Part shown: in pieces, positions 11,724 to 20,449 of the stretch
Numbering within the stretch: position 1 is the first letter of the stretch
Layout: each line of letters begins with the position of its first letter
Assembly: GCF_030546695.1 (NCBI RefSeq)
Contig: NZ_JAUOTP010000001.1
Coordinates: 1-64,000 of the forward strand
Length of the DNA stretch: 64,000 bases
Direction of reading: 5' to 3'
Origin: Sphingomonas natans
GTDB taxonomy: Bacteria; Pseudomonadota; Alphaproteobacteria; Sphingomonadales; Sphingomonadaceae
The notes under the pieces: generated by a model
The model's database searches: none
The model's input: only the letters and a program-made list of their open reading frames with translations
Told to the model about the DNA's origin: nothing
Program-made: the position numbers and the translations under genes

Positions 11724-12352
11724 CCGGGCTGCGCCATCACGAGCATCTGCTTGCCCATCGGCTTGATCGGGGAACGCAGATAGGCGCCGATCAGCCAGCG
11801 CCATGTCGGCAGACGCGACTTGATCGTGAGCGGGAGGAAGCGCGGCTTGATCATCGTCACGCGCCAGCCTTCGGCGCGGAGCAGATCGGCAAGCGCGATG
11901 TGCGAGTAAGCGACGAGATGCGTATAATCGTCGAAATATTCGCGATAGGCATACCGATAATTGGGCTGGAGCAGCGCCAGCGTGCCGCCCGACCGCAGCA
12001 CGCGGCGGAGCTCGGCGAGTGTCGTGCGCGCATCGTCGCGCGAGAGATGCTCGAAGAGGTTGGAGGCAAGCGCGAAATCGACGCTGCCGGGCGGGATCGC
12101 CGACAGATCGGTCGCGGGGGTGACGACGGGCGTGACCCCGGGTGCGAGATGATCGGCCATGCCGGGCCAGGCGTCGACCGCGATCCGCTCGCGGGCGACG
12201 ACGGCATTGATGAAGTCGCCATAGCCTGCGCCCAGATCGAGCACGCAATCTTCGGGCCGGACATGATGGCGGAACACATAGTGCCACAGCGCCGACCAGG
12301 TCGCACCGCGCCGCGGATCCTCGCTCAGCCGCGCGTCGTGATAGCCGCTCAT
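11720..12352 (-). CDS. Class I SAM-dependent methyltransferase
   Basis: Soluble enzyme of 210 residues of the methyltransferase 11/25 type. The SAM-binding motif I is CVLDLGAGYGDF at about residues 36-47, followed by an acidic strand end (AVDAWP), motif SVDFALASNLFEHL and the typical LRRVLRSGGTLALLQP. The ATG at 12352 overlaps the GT2 stop (ATGA), and its own stop overlaps the next start (GTGA). The acceptor is probably a sugar or lipid-linked intermediate, judging from its place between a GT2 and two membrane glycosyltransferases. Confidence 0.88.
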   Translation of the reverse strand: MSGYHDARLSEDPRRGATWSALWHYVFRHHVRPEDCVLDLGAGYGDFINAVVARERIAVDAWPGMADHLAPGVTPVVTPATDLSAIPPGSVDFALASNLFEHLSRDDARTTLAELRRVLRSGGTLALLQPNYRYAYREYFDDYTHLVAYSHIALADLLRAEGWRVTMIKPRFLPLTIKSRLPTWRWLIGAYLRSPIKPMGKQMLVMAQPG

Positions 12353-13356
12353 GCGCGCGCGAGCCGCCAGTCGGTGAGCAGGCCCAGGATCATGCGCGCG
12401 CCGACCTGCAGCCCGCGCCAATTGTTGACGTTGCCGCCCTTGCTGACGCCGATGCGCGGGTGGAAGGTGATCGGGCATTCGAGCAGGACGAGCCCGCGAT
12501 CGAGCGCGGTGTCGAGAAGATGCGCGTTGAATTCGAGATTCACCGCCGGATTGAGCTGCGGCAGCAGGCGCAACAAGGCATCGCGCCGGCAGAGCTTGTA
12601 GGTCGTGCCGACATCGGTGATCGTGCTGCGCCCCAGATGCTTGGCCTCCAGCAATTTGCCGACGAACATGTTGCCATAATAGATGAAGGTCGAAAGCTGC
12701 GTCAGATACTGGCGCAGCGGCTCGACCGTGCGCGTTCCGTTCACGATGTCGGCGTGCGGCGCGTAAGCGAGCAATTTCTCGATATCATAGGCGCGAAACG
12801 TGCTGTCGCCCTCGCACAATACGACGAATTCGGTGTCGGTATATTTGGCGGCTTCGGTGAGACTGCGATGCACACAGCGGCCGTATCCGGGCTGCCACTC
12901 CGTGAAGACGATGGCGCCCGCTTCCTCGGCGCGCGCGAAAGTCGCGTCGCTCGAATTGTTGCTGACGACGATGACGCGCTCGACGAGCGGGTGGACGAGG
13001 AAATCCTCGACCGCGCCGGCGATGCTTTCCTCGTCGTTATAGGCGGTCAGCGCGACGGTCACGCGGCGGCGCTTCACCGGCTGGAAGCGGACCGGAACGT
13101 CGGGCTTCTTGCCCGGCAGCAGGAACAGCAGATCGAACATGGCGAGCGCGAGCCCGGCGACGATCGGCATGCCGCTATACCAGACGAGCCACTGCGCGAT
13201 CGGATCGAGCAGAGCCTCGAGACCCAGCAAGTAGCGCGGGAAGATCAGCAGCACGCCCGTCATATACATGACGAAGCCCAGGCACAGGCAGAGCACCCCC
13301 CAGAGCAGGAAGGGCTTGTGCAGGCGTCGCGCGACGTTCGGCGGGATCGTGGTCAT
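12349..13356 (-). CDS. Membrane-anchored GT2 glycosyltransferase
   Basis: GT-A fold family 2 glycosyltransferase of 335 residues, like dolichol- or polyprenyl-phosphate sugar synthases. Two hydrophobic helices (about 15-40 and 58-82) precede the catalytic domain, which starts VTVALTAYNDEESI. Next come VIVVSNNSSD and the metal-binding region near FVVLCEGDST. Having the membrane helices before the catalytic domain is less usual than C-terminal anchors. It is the first gene of the four-gene run and could supply the lipid-linked sugar used by the two polytopic enzymes downstream. Confidence 0.87.
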   Translation of the reverse strand: MTTIPPNVARRLHKPFLLWGVLCLCLGFVMYMTGVLLIFPRYLLGLEALLDPIAQWLVWYSGMPIVAGLALAMFDLLFLLPGKKPDVPVRFQPVKRRRVTVALTAYNDEESIAGAVEDFLVHPLVERVIVVSNNSSDATFARAEEAGAIVFTEWQPGYGRCVHRSLTEAAKYTDTEFVVLCEGDSTFRAYDIEKLLAYAPHADIVNGTRTVEPLRQYLTQLSTFIYYGNMFVGKLLEAKHLGRSTITDVGTTYKLCRRDALLRLLPQLNPAVNLEFNAHLLDTALDRGLVLLECPITFHPRIGVSKGGNVNNWRGLQVGARMILGLLTDWRLARA

Positions 13357-13483
13357 CGTGCCAGCGCTAGCGGCACAGGGTTAACGGAAGGCTAGCAAGC
13401 AGGCGCTGCGCGCAAATCCGCTTGCATCGCCGGGCGCCTGCCCCGATCGGATTTCGGCGTAAACGGGCAGGGGAGTGCGGGGC

Positions 13484-14356
13484 ATGGACGTCGTCGGCAT
13501 CGTGGGCGCGGGGCAGATGGGCGCGGGCATCGCGCAGGTCGCGGCGCAAGCGGGGATCCGCGTGCTGCTGTCGGACGTCTCCGAAGAGGTGGCGGCCAAA
13601 GGGAGAGCGGGAATCGCCAGGCAACTCGGCCGGCTCGTCGAGAAGGAGAAGATCACCGCCGAGGCGCGCGATGCGGCGCTGGCGCTGATTGAGCCGATCG
13701 GCGCGCTGGACGCGATGGCCGAGGCGGAGATCGTCATTGAGGCCGCGACCGAGCGTGAGCCGGTCAAGCGCGCGATCTTCGAGAGCATCGGCAAGGTGCT
13801 GGGGCCGCAGGCGATCTTGGCCAGCAACACCTCCTCGATCTCGATCACGCGGCTCGCTCAGGCGTCGCCCGATCCGGCGCGCTTCATCGGCATGCACTTC
13901 TTCAATCCGGTGCCGCTGATGCCGCTGCTGGAGCTGATCCGGGGGCTCGGCACGAGCGATCGCGCCGTCGCGGTCGCCGAGGCGTTCGGCGCCAAGGCCG
14001 GCAAGACGACGATCGTCGCCGCCGACCGGCCGGGCTTCGTCGTCAACCGCATCCTCGTGCCTTTGCTCAACGAGGCCTTTTTCGCGGCGGGCGAGCGACT
14101 CGCCTCGATCCCCGATATCGATGCGGGGGTGAAACTGGGCGCGGGGCACCCGATGGGGCCACTGGCGCTGGCGGACATGATCGGGCTCGACACGATCCTC
14201 GAGATCTTGCGTGTCTTCCAGGCCGATTTCGGCGATCCCAAATATCGCCCGGCGCCGATCCTGATGAAGATGGTCGAGGCGGGCTGGCTCGGCCGCAAGA
14301 CCGGCCGGGGCTTCTACGATTATGCGGGCGAGACGCCGGTGGCGATCACGCTCTGA
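13484..14356 (+). CDS. 3-hydroxybutyryl-CoA (3-hydroxyacyl-CoA) dehydrogenase
   Basis: NAD-dependent oxidation of 3-hydroxyacyl-CoA to 3-ketoacyl-CoA. It has 290 residues, with the N-terminal Rossmann motif [13 protein letters not shown], the serine/asparagine region [14 protein letters not shown], the catalytic histidine in [11 protein letters not shown] and asparagine in GFVVNRI, and a C-terminal helical domain ending KTGRGFYDY. The ATG at 13484 follows GGGGAG; a GTG nine bases upstream is too close to that site. Its stop is 4 bases from the convergent radA stop. It could serve PHB use or butyrate/phenylacetate breakdown. Confidence 0.93.
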   Translation: MDVVGIVGAGQMGAGIAQVAAQAGIRVLLSDVSEEVAAKGRAGIARQLGRLVEKEKITAEARDAALALIEPIGALDAMAEAEIVIEAATEREPVKRAIFESIGKVLGPQAILASNTSSISITRLAQASPDPARFIGMHFFNPVPLMPLLELIRGLGTSDRAVAVAEAFGAKAGKTTIVAADRPGFVVNRILVPLLNEAFFAAGERLASIPDIDAGVKLGAGHPMGPLALADMIGLDTILEILRVFQADFGDPKYRPAPILMKMVEAGWLGRKTGRGFYDYAGETPVAITL

Positions 14357-14359
14357 GGC

Positions 14360-15733
14360 TCAGCGCCCCAGCACATGATCGACGAGCGCGCCCAATGTCG
14401 CGAAGCCCGAGACGCGCATGCCGTTGCCGTCGGTCTTCGTCGCCGACGGCGCGAGCGCGCGCTGGAAGCCGAGCTTGGCGGCTTCCTTGAGGCGCAACGC
14501 GGCATGGCCGACGGGGCGGACCTCGCCCGAGAGCGCGATCTCGCCAAAGGCGACCGCGTCGGCGGGAATCGGCCGCTCCGACAGCGCCGAGACGAGCGCG
14601 GTCGCGACCGCGAGATCGGCGGCGGGATCCTGGATGCGATAGCCGCCGGCGACGTTGAGATAGACTTCCGCGGTGGAGAAGCTGAGCCCGCAACGCGCTT
14701 CCAGCACCGCCAGCGTCATCGCCAGCCGCCCCGCATCCCAGCCGACCACCGCGCGGCGCGGCGTCGCCCCGCTGGCGAGCCGCACGACGAGCGCCTGGAT
14801 CTCGACGAGCACCGGCCGCGTCCCCTCCATCGCCGGGAAGACGGTCGCGCCGGCAATGCCGTCGCTGCGATCGGTGAGGAACAGAGCGGACGGGTTGGTG
14901 ACCTCCTCCAGCCCCATCTCGGCCATCGCGAACACGCCGATCTCGTCGGTGCCGCCGAAGCGGTTCTTCACCGCGCGCAGGATCCGATATTGGTGGCTGC
15001 GCTCGCCCTCGAACGACAGCACGGTATCGACCATATGCTCCAGCACGCGCGGGCCGGCGATGCTGCCGTCCTTCGTGACATGGCCGACGAGAATCAGAGC
15101 CGTGCCGCGCTCCTTGGCGTAGCGGATCAGCTCCTGCGCCGAGGCGCGGACCTGGCCGACCGTGCCGGGCGCGCCCTCGATCAGGTCCGAATGCATCGTC
15201 TGGATCGAATCGATCACGAGCAGGGTGGGCGGGGCGCCCGAATCGAGCGTCGTCAGGATGTCGCGCACCGAGGTGGCCGAGGCGAGCTGGACCGGCGCAT
15301 TGCCCAATCCCATGCGCCGCGCGCGCAACCGCACCTGATCGGCCGCTTCCTCACCCGACACATAGGCGACACGCGCGCCGCCGAGCGCGAGCTTGGCCGC
15401 CGCCTGCAGCAGAAGCGTCGATTTGCCGATGCCGGGATCGCCGCCGATCAGCGTCGCCGATCCGGCGACGAGCCCGCCGCCGAGCGCGCGATCGAGCTCC
15501 GCCATGCCCAGCGACAGGCGCGGCGGCAGCGCGACATCGGCATCGAGCCCCGACATCAGGATCGCGCGCCCGCCCGAGCGCAGATCGTGCTTGGCCGCGA
15601 ATGGGGTCACCACGCCGCCGCCCGATTCCTCGACGAGACTGTTCCACTCGCCGCAATCGACACACTGCCCCTGCCAGCGCGACGTGGCGGAGCCGCAGGC
15701 CTGGCAGACGTAACGGCGATGCGGCTTGGCCAT
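14360..15733 (-). CDS. radA: DNA repair protein RadA
   Basis: Branch-migration ATPase that helps RecA in recombinational repair. It has 457 residues. The N-terminal C4 zinc finger is CQACGSATSRWQGQCVDCG, the RecA-like core has Walker A GDPGIGKST, the RadA-specific KNRFG motif is present, and the C-terminal domain resembles the Lon protease fold without its catalytic serine. The frame is open upstream, but the ATG at 15733 has GGAG before it and puts the zinc finger near the N-terminus as in homologues. Confidence 0.97.
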   Translation of the reverse strand: MAKPHRRYVCQACGSATSRWQGQCVDCGEWNSLVEESGGGVVTPFAAKHDLRSGGRAILMSGLDADVALPPRLSLGMAELDRALGGGLVAGSATLIGGDPGIGKSTLLLQAAAKLALGGARVAYVSGEEAADQVRLRARRMGLGNAPVQLASATSVRDILTTLDSGAPPTLLVIDSIQTMHSDLIEGAPGTVGQVRASAQELIRYAKERGTALILVGHVTKDGSIAGPRVLEHMVDTVLSFEGERSHQYRILRAVKNRFGGTDEIGVFAMAEMGLEEVTNPSALFLTDRSDGIAGATVFPAMEGTRPVLVEIQALVVRLASGATPRRAVVGWDAGRLAMTLAVLEARCGLSFSTAEVYLNVAGGYRIQDPAADLAVATALVSALSERPIPADAVAFGEIALSGEVRPVGHAALRLKEAAKLGFQRALAPSATKTDGNGMRVSGFATLGALVDHVLGR

Positions 15734-15857
15734 GCGGGCTCCGGGGGCGTTGAACGAAGCAAGAACATACCGTCTGGCAAGCCACGTGGCAACCGCAGCG
15801 CACGCGAAGATCGTTGCGGGGTCGCCATCTGCGCCGAAGCGCGATAGGAAGGGGATT

Positions 15858-16148
15858 ATGGGCTTCCTGAGAACGCTCTTCTGGATCGCGATCACCGTCG
15901 TCGTCGTGGTCTTTTCGCTCCACAACTGGACGTCGGTGACGCTGGACCTGTTCGGCGGGCTCGCGGCGGACGCGAAGCTGCCCGTGCTGCTGCTGATCGC
16001 GTTCTTGCTGGGTTTCGTGCCACTCTACATCTATCATCGCGTGCAGCGCTGGCGCTATCAGCGCCGCATGATCGATCCCGCCCGCATCCCGCCCGTCCCG
16101 GCACCGCCGCCCGCTTTCGAGCCGACGATCCCGCCCGAGCCCTTCTGA
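15858..16148 (+). CDS. LapA-domain (lipopolysaccharide assembly A-type) membrane protein
   Basis: A 96-residue membrane protein with two hydrophobic helices (about 4-24 and 40-62), the conserved FSLHNWTSVTLDLFGG between them, and a proline-rich tail (PPVPAPPPAFEP). This matches the LapA/YciS family, linked in E. coli to regulation of LPS assembly. The ATG at 15858 follows AGGAAGGGG. Its stop overlaps the pyrF start (TGATG), so the two are co-translated. The tail is longer than in the E. coli protein. Confidence 0.85.
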   Translation: MGFLRTLFWIAITVVVVVFSLHNWTSVTLDLFGGLAADAKLPVLLLIAFLLGFVPLYIYHRVQRWRYQRRMIDPARIPPVPAPPPAFEPTIPPEPF

Positions 16149-16822
16149 TGGGCAGCCGCATCTATGTCGCGCTGGACACGCCCGAGCTCGCCCAGGCGCT
16201 GTCGATCGCCGGGCGCGTGCGCCATCATGTCGGCGGGTTCAAGGTCGGGCTGGAATTCTTCGTCGCGAACGGCGCCGCCGGCGTGCGCGAGGTGGCCGCG
16301 CTCGGCCTGCCCATCTTCCTCGATCTGAAGCTCCACGACATCCCCAACACCGTCGCGAGCGCGATCCAGGCGCTGCACGATCTGCATCCGGCCGTGCTGA
16401 CGATCCACACCGCGGGTGGGCGGGCGATGATGGAGGACGCGAAGGCCGCCGCCCCGCCGGGGACGAAGGTCGTCGGCGTCACGGTACTGACTAGTCTCGA
16501 TGGCCGCGATCTCGCATCGATCGGCGTCGATGCGGCGCCCTCGGCGCAGGTCGAGCGGCTCGCCGATCTCGCGGCCGAAGCCGGGCTCGACGGGATCGTC
16601 TGTTCGGGCGCGGAGGTCGCCGCCGCGCATGCGCGCTGGAAGCACGGCTTCTTCGTCGTGCCCGGCGTGCGCCCGGCGGGCGGGGATGCGGGCGACCAGA
16701 AGCGCGTCATCACCCCGCGCGCCGCGGTGGATGCCGGCGCCTCGATCCTCGTCATCGGCCGGCCGATCACGAAGGCGGAGGATCCGGATGCCGCGGCGCG
16801 CGCTATCGCGGCGACGCTTTGA
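16148..16822 (+). CDS. pyrF: Orotidine-5'-phosphate decarboxylase
   Basis: Last step of UMP synthesis: decarboxylates OMP. It is a TIM-barrel enzyme of 224 residues. The diagnostic catalytic motif FLDLKLHDIPNTV is present (Lys and the Asp pair around residues 57-66), with the phosphate-binding RPAGG and the late VIGRPIT. It is translationally coupled to the LapA-like gene; the tRNA-His lies 87 bases after the stop. Confidence 0.97.
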   Translation: MGSRIYVALDTPELAQALSIAGRVRHHVGGFKVGLEFFVANGAAGVREVAALGLPIFLDLKLHDIPNTVASAIQALHDLHPAVLTIHTAGGRAMMEDAKAAAPPGTKVVGVTVLTSLDGRDLASIGVDAAPSAQVERLADLAAEAGLDGIVCSGAEVAAAHARWKHGFFVVPGVRPAGGDAGDQKRVITPRAAVDAGASILVIGRPITKAEDPDAAARAIAATL

Positions 16823-16909
16823 CCCGCTCGGCGACAGCTTTGTGACCGGCTCCGCTTGACCGACCGGGGCTTGCGACCGTAAGGGCGCGCTGCCGACGGG
16901 CAATGTGCG

Positions 16910-16986
16910 GCGGTCGTAGCTCAATTGGTTAGAGCGCCGGTTTGTGGTACCGGAGGTTGCGGGTTCAATCCCCGTCGATCGCCCCA
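16910..16986 (+). tRNA. tRNA-His (GTG)
   Basis: A complete cloverleaf with acceptor GCGGTCG/CGATCGC and D stem GCTC/GAGC. The anticodon stem is CCGGT/ACCGG with loop TTGTGGT (anticodon GTG), and the T stem GCGGG/CCCGT. A G at 16909 can supply the histidine-specific extra 5' base opposite the C discriminator. CCA is encoded. Confidence 0.97.
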
Positions 16987-17036
16987 TCGGCTTCCTTTCT
17001 GCCGTCGCGCATCGGCTCACCCCGAAGCCCAAAGCC

Positions 17037-18086
17037 ATGATGTCCCCCTGGGATCTTCCCGATTTCGACACGCACGAAGGCGTGCATTTCTTCCGCGACG
17101 AGGCCACCGGCCTGACCGCGATCATCGCGATCCACTCCACGCATCTCGGGCCGGCCGCAGGCGGCACGCGCTTCTGGCGCTATGCCGACAAGAGCGAGGC
17201 CGTGACCGACGCGTTGCGCCTGTCGCGCGGGATGAGCTTCAAGAATGCGATGGCGGGGCTGCCGATGGGCGGCGGCAAGGGCGTGGTTCTCGCCGACGAG
17301 ACCGTCGTGAAGACGCCCGAATTGCTGGCCGCGTTCGGCCGCGCGATCGATTCGCTGGGCGGGCGCTACATCACCGCCGAGGATGTCGGGATGAGCGATC
17401 AGGACATGGTCGCGATCCAGCGCACGACGCGCCACGTCTCCGGACTGCCGGTGGGCGAGGGGGCCGCCGGCGGCAATCCCGGACCATCCACCGCGACGGG
17501 CGTGTTCCTCGGCATCAAGGCCGCGATCGCGCGCGGGCTGGGCAAGCGCAGCGCGCAGGGCGTGCGCGTCGCGATCCAGGGCGTGGGCTCGGTCGGTGGC
17601 GGAGTCGCGCGCCTGCTCGCGGCGGAAGGCGCGATCCTGACGCTCGCCGATGTCGACGCCGCGCGCGCCGAATCGCTCGCGCGCGAACTGGGCGCTGAGA
17701 CGGTCGCGGCGGACGCGATCCTGCGCGTCGAGGCCGATGTCATCAGCCCCTGCGCGCTGGGCGCGATCCTCGACGCGGACAGCATCGCCGCGCTGCGCGC
17801 GCCGATCGTCGCGGGCGGCGCGAACAACCAGCTCAAGACTCCGGCCGAGGGCGATCGGCTGACCGAGCGCGGCATCCTCTACGCGCCCGATTATGTGATC
17901 AACGCCGGCGGCATCATCAATGTCGCGTTGGAATATCTGGGTCAGGGCGATCGTGCCGAGGTCGAATCGCGGATCGCGCTGATCCCCGAGCGGCTGGAGG
18001 CGATCTGGGCCGAGGCGGCGGAGACGGGCGAGGCGGCATCGACCGTCGCGGACCGGATGGCGATGCGGCTGATCGGGCGCGGCTGA
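17037..18086 (+). CDS. Leucine dehydrogenase-type amino acid dehydrogenase
   Basis: NAD-dependent oxidative deamination of a branched-chain or aromatic amino acid (Glu/Leu/Phe/Val dehydrogenase family). It has 349 residues. The catalytic lysine is in GLPMGGGKGV and the aspartate in ITAEDVGMSD. A Rossmann fold follows with VAIQGVGSVGGGVA, then GGANNQL and INAGGIINV. The frame is open through the upstream tRNA-His, which cannot be coding. The paired ATGs at 17037 and 17040 are the sensible start and give the usual length. Exact substrate preference is not visible. Confidence 0.92.
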   Translation: MMSPWDLPDFDTHEGVHFFRDEATGLTAIIAIHSTHLGPAAGGTRFWRYADKSEAVTDALRLSRGMSFKNAMAGLPMGGGKGVVLADETVVKTPELLAAFGRAIDSLGGRYITAEDVGMSDQDMVAIQRTTRHVSGLPVGEGAAGGNPGPSTATGVFLGIKAAIARGLGKRSAQGVRVAIQGVGSVGGGVARLLAAEGAILTLADVDAARAESLARELGAETVAADAILRVEADVISPCALGAILDADSIAALRAPIVAGGANNQLKTPAEGDRLTERGILYAPDYVINAGGIINVALEYLGQGDRAEVESRIALIPERLEAIWAEAAETGEAASTVADRMAMRLIGRG

Positions 18087-18098
18087 GGCCGCACCGGC

Positions 18099-19019
18099 TC
18101 AGCCTTCGGGCGGGGCCAGCGCCTGCTTGGGCTGCTGGCCCTGACGGCTTTCGCGATAGGCGGTGTAGATGCCGCTCGCAGTGATCAGCGCGGCGCCGGC
18201 AAGCGTCAGGCTGGCCGGCGGCGAGGCGAAGATGACCCAGCCGATGAACGTCGCCCAGATGATCTGCAGATAATCGAAGGGGACGACGACCGAGACGGGC
18301 GCGAAGCGCAGCGAGCTCGTCAGCCCGATCTGGCCGACGCCGCCGCACAGGCCCGCGCCGATCAGCAGGGCATAGGTCGTCGCATCGTGCGTGTGGCCGA
18401 AGATCGGCAGCAGCGCGCCGCCGACGAGCGTGCCGAAGCTGGTGAACCAGAAGACGATCGCGGCGGTATGCTCGGTCTTGCCGATCTGGCGCAGCGTGAT
18501 CATCACCGCCGACTGGCCGAACGCGGCCATCACGGCCATCGCCACGCCGACCGGCGCGAGCCCGCCGCCCCCGCCCGGGCGGACGACGAGCAGCATGCCG
18601 ACAAAGCCGATCGCAACCGCCGCCCAGCGCCGGCCGCCGATCGCCTCGTGCAGCACGATCGCCGAGAGGATCGTCGAGAAAACGGGCGCGGTGTACGTGA
18701 TCGTCGTCGCCTCGCCCAAGGGCAGGCGCGAGAGTGCGCCGAAGGTGAAGACCATCGTCGACAGACCGATCACCGAACGGGTCAGGTGCGCCATCGGCCG
18801 GCGCGTGCGCAGGCTGGCCAGGCCGGGGCCGAACGCCGCCCACGCGAGCACGAGCGGCAGCGCGCAGACGCTGCGGTAGAACAGCATCTCCATCGTATCG
18901 GCACCGCGTTCGCTGGCGGCCTTCAGGAAGGCGGCCATGAAGGCGAAGCTGGTGGAACTGACCGTGCGAAGTCCCATGCCCAGCAACGGGCGATCGACGG
19001 GAAGCGCGGGGGCGTTCAT
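18099..19019 (-). CDS. EamA/DMT-family transporter
   Basis: Inner membrane transporter of 306 residues with about ten helices arranged as two EamA repeats. Helix-ending motifs such as PLGEATTITYTAPVFSTIL and APVSVVVPFDYLQIIW at the equivalent place in each half are typical. Such proteins export amino acids or other small metabolites. It is convergent with the amino acid dehydrogenase (stops 12 bases apart) and divergent from ccmC. Substrate unknown. Confidence 0.88.
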   Translation of the reverse strand: MNAPALPVDRPLLGMGLRTVSSTSFAFMAAFLKAASERGADTMEMLFYRSVCALPLVLAWAAFGPGLASLRTRRPMAHLTRSVIGLSTMVFTFGALSRLPLGEATTITYTAPVFSTILSAIVLHEAIGGRRWAAVAIGFVGMLLVVRPGGGGGLAPVGVAMAVMAAFGQSAVMITLRQIGKTEHTAAIVFWFTSFGTLVGGALLPIFGHTHDATTYALLIGAGLCGGVGQIGLTSSLRFAPVSVVVPFDYLQIIWATFIGWVIFASPPASLTLAGAALITASGIYTAYRESRQGQQPKQALAPPEG

Positions 19020-19134
19020 CGGGCAAGCGCTTGGCGGCTCGGGCCGGCTTGCGCAAGCGAGCGCGGCATCACGGCGCCGCTTTCCACCGGGCGATCCTTA
19101 TACTATTCGGCGGAAAGCCCTTTCCGGACCTTCG

Positions 19135-19851
19135 ATGCATCGCTTCGCCAACCCTGCGCGCTTCCTCTCGATCGCCCGCCCGCTGACCGCCTGGTTCGGC
19201 TGGGGCGGCGCCGTGCTGATCGCGGTCGCGCTCGTCGGCGGGCTTCTCATCACGCCGTCCGATTACCTGCAGGGCCAGACCGTGCGCATCATGTACGTCC
19301 ATGTGCCGTCCGCGTGGCTGGGCATGGCGGGTTGGGCGGGAATCGCCGCGGCGAGCTTTGCGCAGCTGGTCTGGCGGCATCCGCTGAGCGCGGTCGCCGC
19401 GCGCGCGATGGCGACGCCGGGCGCGGTCTATGCCGCGATCTGCCTCGCCAGCGGATCGATCTGGGGAAGGCCGACCTGGGGCACCTGGTGGGAATGGGAC
19501 GGCCGGCTGACCTCGATGCTCGTCCTTTTGTTTCTCTATATCGGCTATATCGCGCTCGCCAATTCGGCGGGGAAGGATGCGGGCGGGCAGCGCATCACCG
19601 CGATCTACGGGATGGTCGGCGCGGTGAACCTGCCCGTCATCCATTATTCGGTCTTGTGGTGGCGGACGCTCCATCAGGGGCAGAGCATCGGGCTGACGAG
19701 TTCGTCGATCGATCGCAGTCTGCTGTGGCCGCTGCCGCTCGCGGCATTGGGCTTCACGCTCCTGTTCGGCGCGATCGTGCTGATGCGGATGCGGGCCTTG
19801 CTGGCGGACATGAAGGTCGAGGCGCGCATGAAGCGTTTGGCGACGGCATGA
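19135..19851 (+). CDS. ccmC: Heme exporter/handling protein CcmC
   Basis: Inner membrane protein that passes heme to CcmE on the periplasmic side during cytochrome c maturation. It has 238 residues with six hydrophobic helices. The tryptophan-rich WGTWWEWDGRLTS signature is present, with histidines in VHVPSAW and VIHYSVLWW flanking the heme site. It opens a run of seven ccm genes joined by overlapping stops and starts. No ccmA or ccmB is next to it; they must lie elsewhere. Confidence 0.96.
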   Translation: MHRFANPARFLSIARPLTAWFGWGGAVLIAVALVGGLLITPSDYLQGQTVRIMYVHVPSAWLGMAGWAGIAAASFAQLVWRHPLSAVAARAMATPGAVYAAICLASGSIWGRPTWGTWWEWDGRLTSMLVLLFLYIGYIALANSAGKDAGGQRITAIYGMVGAVNLPVIHYSVLWWRTLHQGQSIGLTSSSIDRSLLWPLPLAALGFTLLFGAIVLMRMRALLADMKVEARMKRLATA

Positions 19852-19979
19852 TAGGCGGCTGGCCCTTCGTGATCGCGGCTTATGCGCTCGCCGTCGGCGG
19901 AACGCTCGGCCTCGTCGGCTGGGCATTGATGGCGATGCGCCGGGCCGAGGCGCGCGCGGAGCGGTTGCGCGACCGGTGA
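19848..19979 (+). CDS. ccmD: Heme exporter protein CcmD
   Basis: A 43-residue single-helix membrane protein that stabilises the CcmC-CcmE complex. It reads MIGGWPFVIAAYALAV, continues through a hydrophobic helix, and ends in an arginine-rich cytoplasmic tail (MRRAEARAERLRDR). It starts within the ccmC stop (ATGA), and its stop overlaps the ccmE start (TGATG). Identification rests on size, topology and position. Confidence 0.88.
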   Translation: MIGGWPFVIAAYALAVGGTLGLVGWALMAMRRAEARAERLRDR

Positions 19980-20449
19980 TGGCGACACGCATGAAGGCCA
20001 AGCACCAGCGCCTGACGCTGGCCCTGCTCGCGGTGGCGGCGCTGATCGGCGCGGCGCTGCTGGCGATGTCCGCGCTGAAGGATCAGGCCGCCTATTTCTA
20101 CACGCCGAGCGACGTCGGCCGCGATCATCTCGCGCCCGGCCGCGCGGTGCGATTGGGCGGGATGGTCACCAAGGGATCGATCACGAAATTGCCCGATGGG
20201 GTGACGATCCGCTTCCTCGTCACCGATGGCGCGGCGACCGTGCCGGTGCGCTTCTCGGGAATCGTCCCGGCCTTGTTCAAGGAAGGCTCGGGCGTCGTCG
20301 CCGACGGGCGCTTCGATGCGACCGGGCTGTTCGTGGCCGATCAGATCCTCGCCAAGCATGACGAGCGCTATATGCCGCCGCAGGTGGCGGGCGCGATGCA
20401 CAAGAGCGACAGCATCGAGACAGGCCCGAAAGCGAAGGCGCTCAAGTGA
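19979..20449 (+). CDS. ccmE: Cytochrome c maturation protein CcmE (heme chaperone)
   Basis: Membrane-anchored periplasmic chaperone that binds heme covalently and delivers it to CcmF/H. It has 156 residues, an N-terminal anchor helix (about 10-30) and an OB-fold domain with RLGGMVTKGS. The heme-binding histidine is H127 in LAKHDERY, with the following tyrosine. The start is the ATG at 19979 overlapping the ccmD stop. Confidence 0.97.
   Translation: MATRMKAKHQRLTLALLAVAALIGAALLAMSALKDQAAYFYTPSDVGRDHLAPGRAVRLGGMVTKGSITKLPDGVTIRFLVTDGAATVPVRFSGIVPALFKEGSGVVADGRFDATGLFVADQILAKHDERYMPPQVAGAMHKSDSIETGPKAKALK

Noticed and set aside
10173-12287. Single 704-residue protein covering the methyltransferase region and the membrane glycosyltransferase
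   Set aside because: The N-terminal ~190 codons are an off-frame reading of the methyltransferase gene, which has intact SAM motifs in another frame; the GTG at 11723 with a GTGA overlap is the proper start.
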